Of a stretch of 64,000 bases of DNA, positions 63,011-64,000 are shown piece by piece. The notes beneath the pieces were generated by a model. That model did no database searches, had not been told where the DNA came from, and was given only the letters and a program-made list of their open reading frames with translations. The first letter of the stretch is position 1. Each line of letters opens with the position of its first letter. The stretch lies in NCBI RefSeq assembly GCF_011046485.1, contig NZ_CP049256.1, positions 1,240,001 to 1,304,000 on the forward strand. Direction: 5' to 3'. The translations under genes and the position numbers were made by a program. The DNA comes from Microbacterium sp. 4R-513. GTDB taxonomy: Bacteria; Actinomycetota; Actinomycetes; Actinomycetales; Microbacteriaceae.

Positions 63011-64000
63011 TTGAGGCACCCTAGCCGCCTCCGCCGGACTTACGGCGTGATGGCGTTCACCCTGGCTGTCGCCATCGGCCTCACCGCATGCTCGGCGCCA
63101 CCTGCGGCGCGCATCGATCTGCCCGAGCAGACGGACGCCCAGCTCTCCGACGACATGGTGACGCAGCTGCAGGGTGCCGTCAGCCACGCGATGGCCGCGA
63201 CCGGGTCGCCCGGGGCGATCGTCGGCGTGTGGGCTCCGTGGGCCGGGGCCTGGGTCGCGGGCGTGGGCACCGAGCAGCCGGCCGGTGCCGGGGGAGCGGT
63301 GTCGGCGGACGACCGGTTCCGGGCCGCCCAGGTCACGCGCGCCATGACGTGCGATGTGCTGTACGCCCAGGTCGAGCGCGGTACGGTCGCCCTCGACGAC
63401 CCGGTGACGGACTATGTGGCCGGGGTCGCCGACCTCACCGATGTGACGCTCGGGCAGCTCTGCGACGGCACCTCGGGCATCGGCGCCTACGCCGGGCAGC
63501 TCATGCCGCTCTGGCTCAACAAGCCCGATCGCACCTGGAACCCGCACGAACTGGCGAGCTACGGCCTCGGTCTCGAGCGGACCACGCCACCCGGAGCCTC
63601 CTATCGCGACTCCGACGCCGGCTACGTTCTCCTCGGCCTCGCCCTCGAGAAGGCCACCGGCGAGACCGCGTCCGCGCTCCTCAGCGAGTACGTGTTCGAC
63701 CGCGTCGGGCTCTCGGCCACCCAGCTCCCGGCATCCGCTCCCGATTCCGGGGATGTGCTCCCCGGCTACGTCTCGCTCCCGGCTCCCGAGGGCGGACTCA
63801 ACTGCGCGGCGCCCGTCGACATGTCTGCGCTGTCGCCCACCACGGGCTACACCGACTCGGGCGTCGTCACCGACATCCACGACCTGGGCCGGTATGCGCA
63901 GGCGCTCGCGACGAACGCCCTCGTCCCGCAGGGATTCAACCGGCTCGCGCACGAGGTGCCGGCATACGCCGGCGCGCCGTCTTGGCTGACGGTCGGCGGC
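63011..64000 (+). CDS. Serine beta-lactamase/DD-peptidase-fold lipoprotein with degenerate active site (3' end outside window)
   Basis: The first 330 residues of a lipoprotein. The signal is RLRRTYGVMAFTLAVAIGLT with lipobox LTAC. The class C/esterase fold is clear: GSPGAIVGVWAP, LDDPVTDYVAG, LTDVTLGQLCDGTSGIGAY and GYVLLGLALEKATG. The catalytic SxxK reads QVTR (residues 107-110), and the YxN position reads DSD (200-202), so catalysis is unlikely; a sensor, inhibitor-binding or scaffold role is inferred. The start is TTG at 63011 behind GGGGGTGAG; ATG 63050 would leave too short a signal. It is not complete here. Confidence 0.85.
   Translation, partial: MRHPSRLRRTYGVMAFTLAVAIGLTACSAPPAARIDLPEQTDAQLSDDMVTQLQGAVSHAMAATGSPGAIVGVWAPWAGAWVAGVGTEQPAGAGGAVSADDRFRAAQVTRAMTCDVLYAQVERGTVALDDPVTDYVAGVADLTDVTLGQLCDGTSGIGAYAGQLMPLWLNKPDRTWNPHELASYGLGLERTTPPGASYRDSDAGYVLLGLALEKATGETASALLSEYVFDRVGLSATQLPASAPDSGDVLPGYVSLPAPEGGLNCAAPVDMSALSPTTGYTDSGVVTDIHDLGRYAQALATNALVPQGFNRLAHEVPAYAGAPSWLTVGG

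Noticed and set aside
1..64000. tRNA, rRNA or known riboswitch
   Set aside because: I saw no cloverleaf with a GTTCRANNC T-loop and no recognisable riboswitch core in the gaps; a covariance-model scan would be needed to be certain.

Overview
The window reads as chromosomal DNA of a high-GC Gram-positive bacterium of the Microbacteriaceae, most likely Microbacterium or a close relative. I infer this from the roughly 70% GC content, many GTG starts, -10 boxes of the TAGACT/TACCAT type placed 6-7 nt before start codons (leaderless mRNAs), LAxTG-type surface anchoring, the dnaB-rplI-rpsR-ssb-rpsF neighbourhood and a constantly repeated GGATGCC/GGCATCC heptamer. I see no integrase, transposase, phage module, CRISPR array, tRNA or rRNA.

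Layout. 1-4647: a dipeptide/oligopeptide ABC importer (binding protein cut by the window edge, two permeases, double ATPase), with nested hairpins after the binding protein. 4704-11955 (minus strand): an E. coli-type alkaline phosphatase broken by an in-frame amber codon, a membrane protein, a divergent GH13 alpha-glucan/trehalose enzyme, an unknown protein and a DUF998-like membrane protein. 12143-18744: rpsF-ssb-rpsR-rplI and dnaB, separated by two opposite-strand genes, one of which is a chaplin-like eight-repeat surface protein with an LAATG anchor. A cluster of DnaA-box-like sites lies upstream of dnaB. 19011-25706: a TerC remnant and small metabolic or stress genes (SUMF1-fold protein, hydrolases, FMN reductase, DUF2975/XRE pair, HtrA-like protease, SRPBCC protein).

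25766-31195: a cysteine/methionine locus (cystathionine beta-synthase and a gamma-family enzyme) preceded by an 8-codon Cys-rich leader peptide, then membrane proteins, purB and a low-molecular-weight phosphatase. 31353-36234: a secreted ExeM/NucH-type nuclease, then a WXG100-like small protein with a helical/alpha-beta hydrolase partner that is frameshifted at a C7 tract. 36334-41014: an HisC-like aminotransferase and a 2-oxoacid dehydrogenase E1alpha-E1beta-E2 operon. 41097-48232: a zinc locus (Zur-type box, znuACB, zur, UPF0718 permease, TIGR03943-like protein, beta-propeller protein) ending in an alkyladenine glycosylase; nearly all of its genes overlap. 48282-53129: a 1615-residue SCO7613-like membrane protein. 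53512-54227: zinc-free rpmB-rpmG-rpsN. 54409-64000: an esterase, a frameshifted LLM-type oxidoreductase, HU, a CopD/CtaG fusion, an anchored protein with a probable N-terminal frameshift, a PIF1-like helicase, a heme oxygenase with an iron-box-like site, a DUF2470 protein, and a lipoprotein of the serine beta-lactamase fold whose catalytic residues appear to be lost.

Three points stand out. First, the chaplin-like LAATG protein next to dnaB in a presumably non-mycelial organism. Second, the Cys-rich leader peptide with an adjacent palindrome, which predicts cysteine-responsive attenuation. Third, single-base insertions in homopolymers appear to split two genes and probably a third, alongside the amber codon in the phosphatase; read-level checking is needed to separate assembly error from real gene decay.
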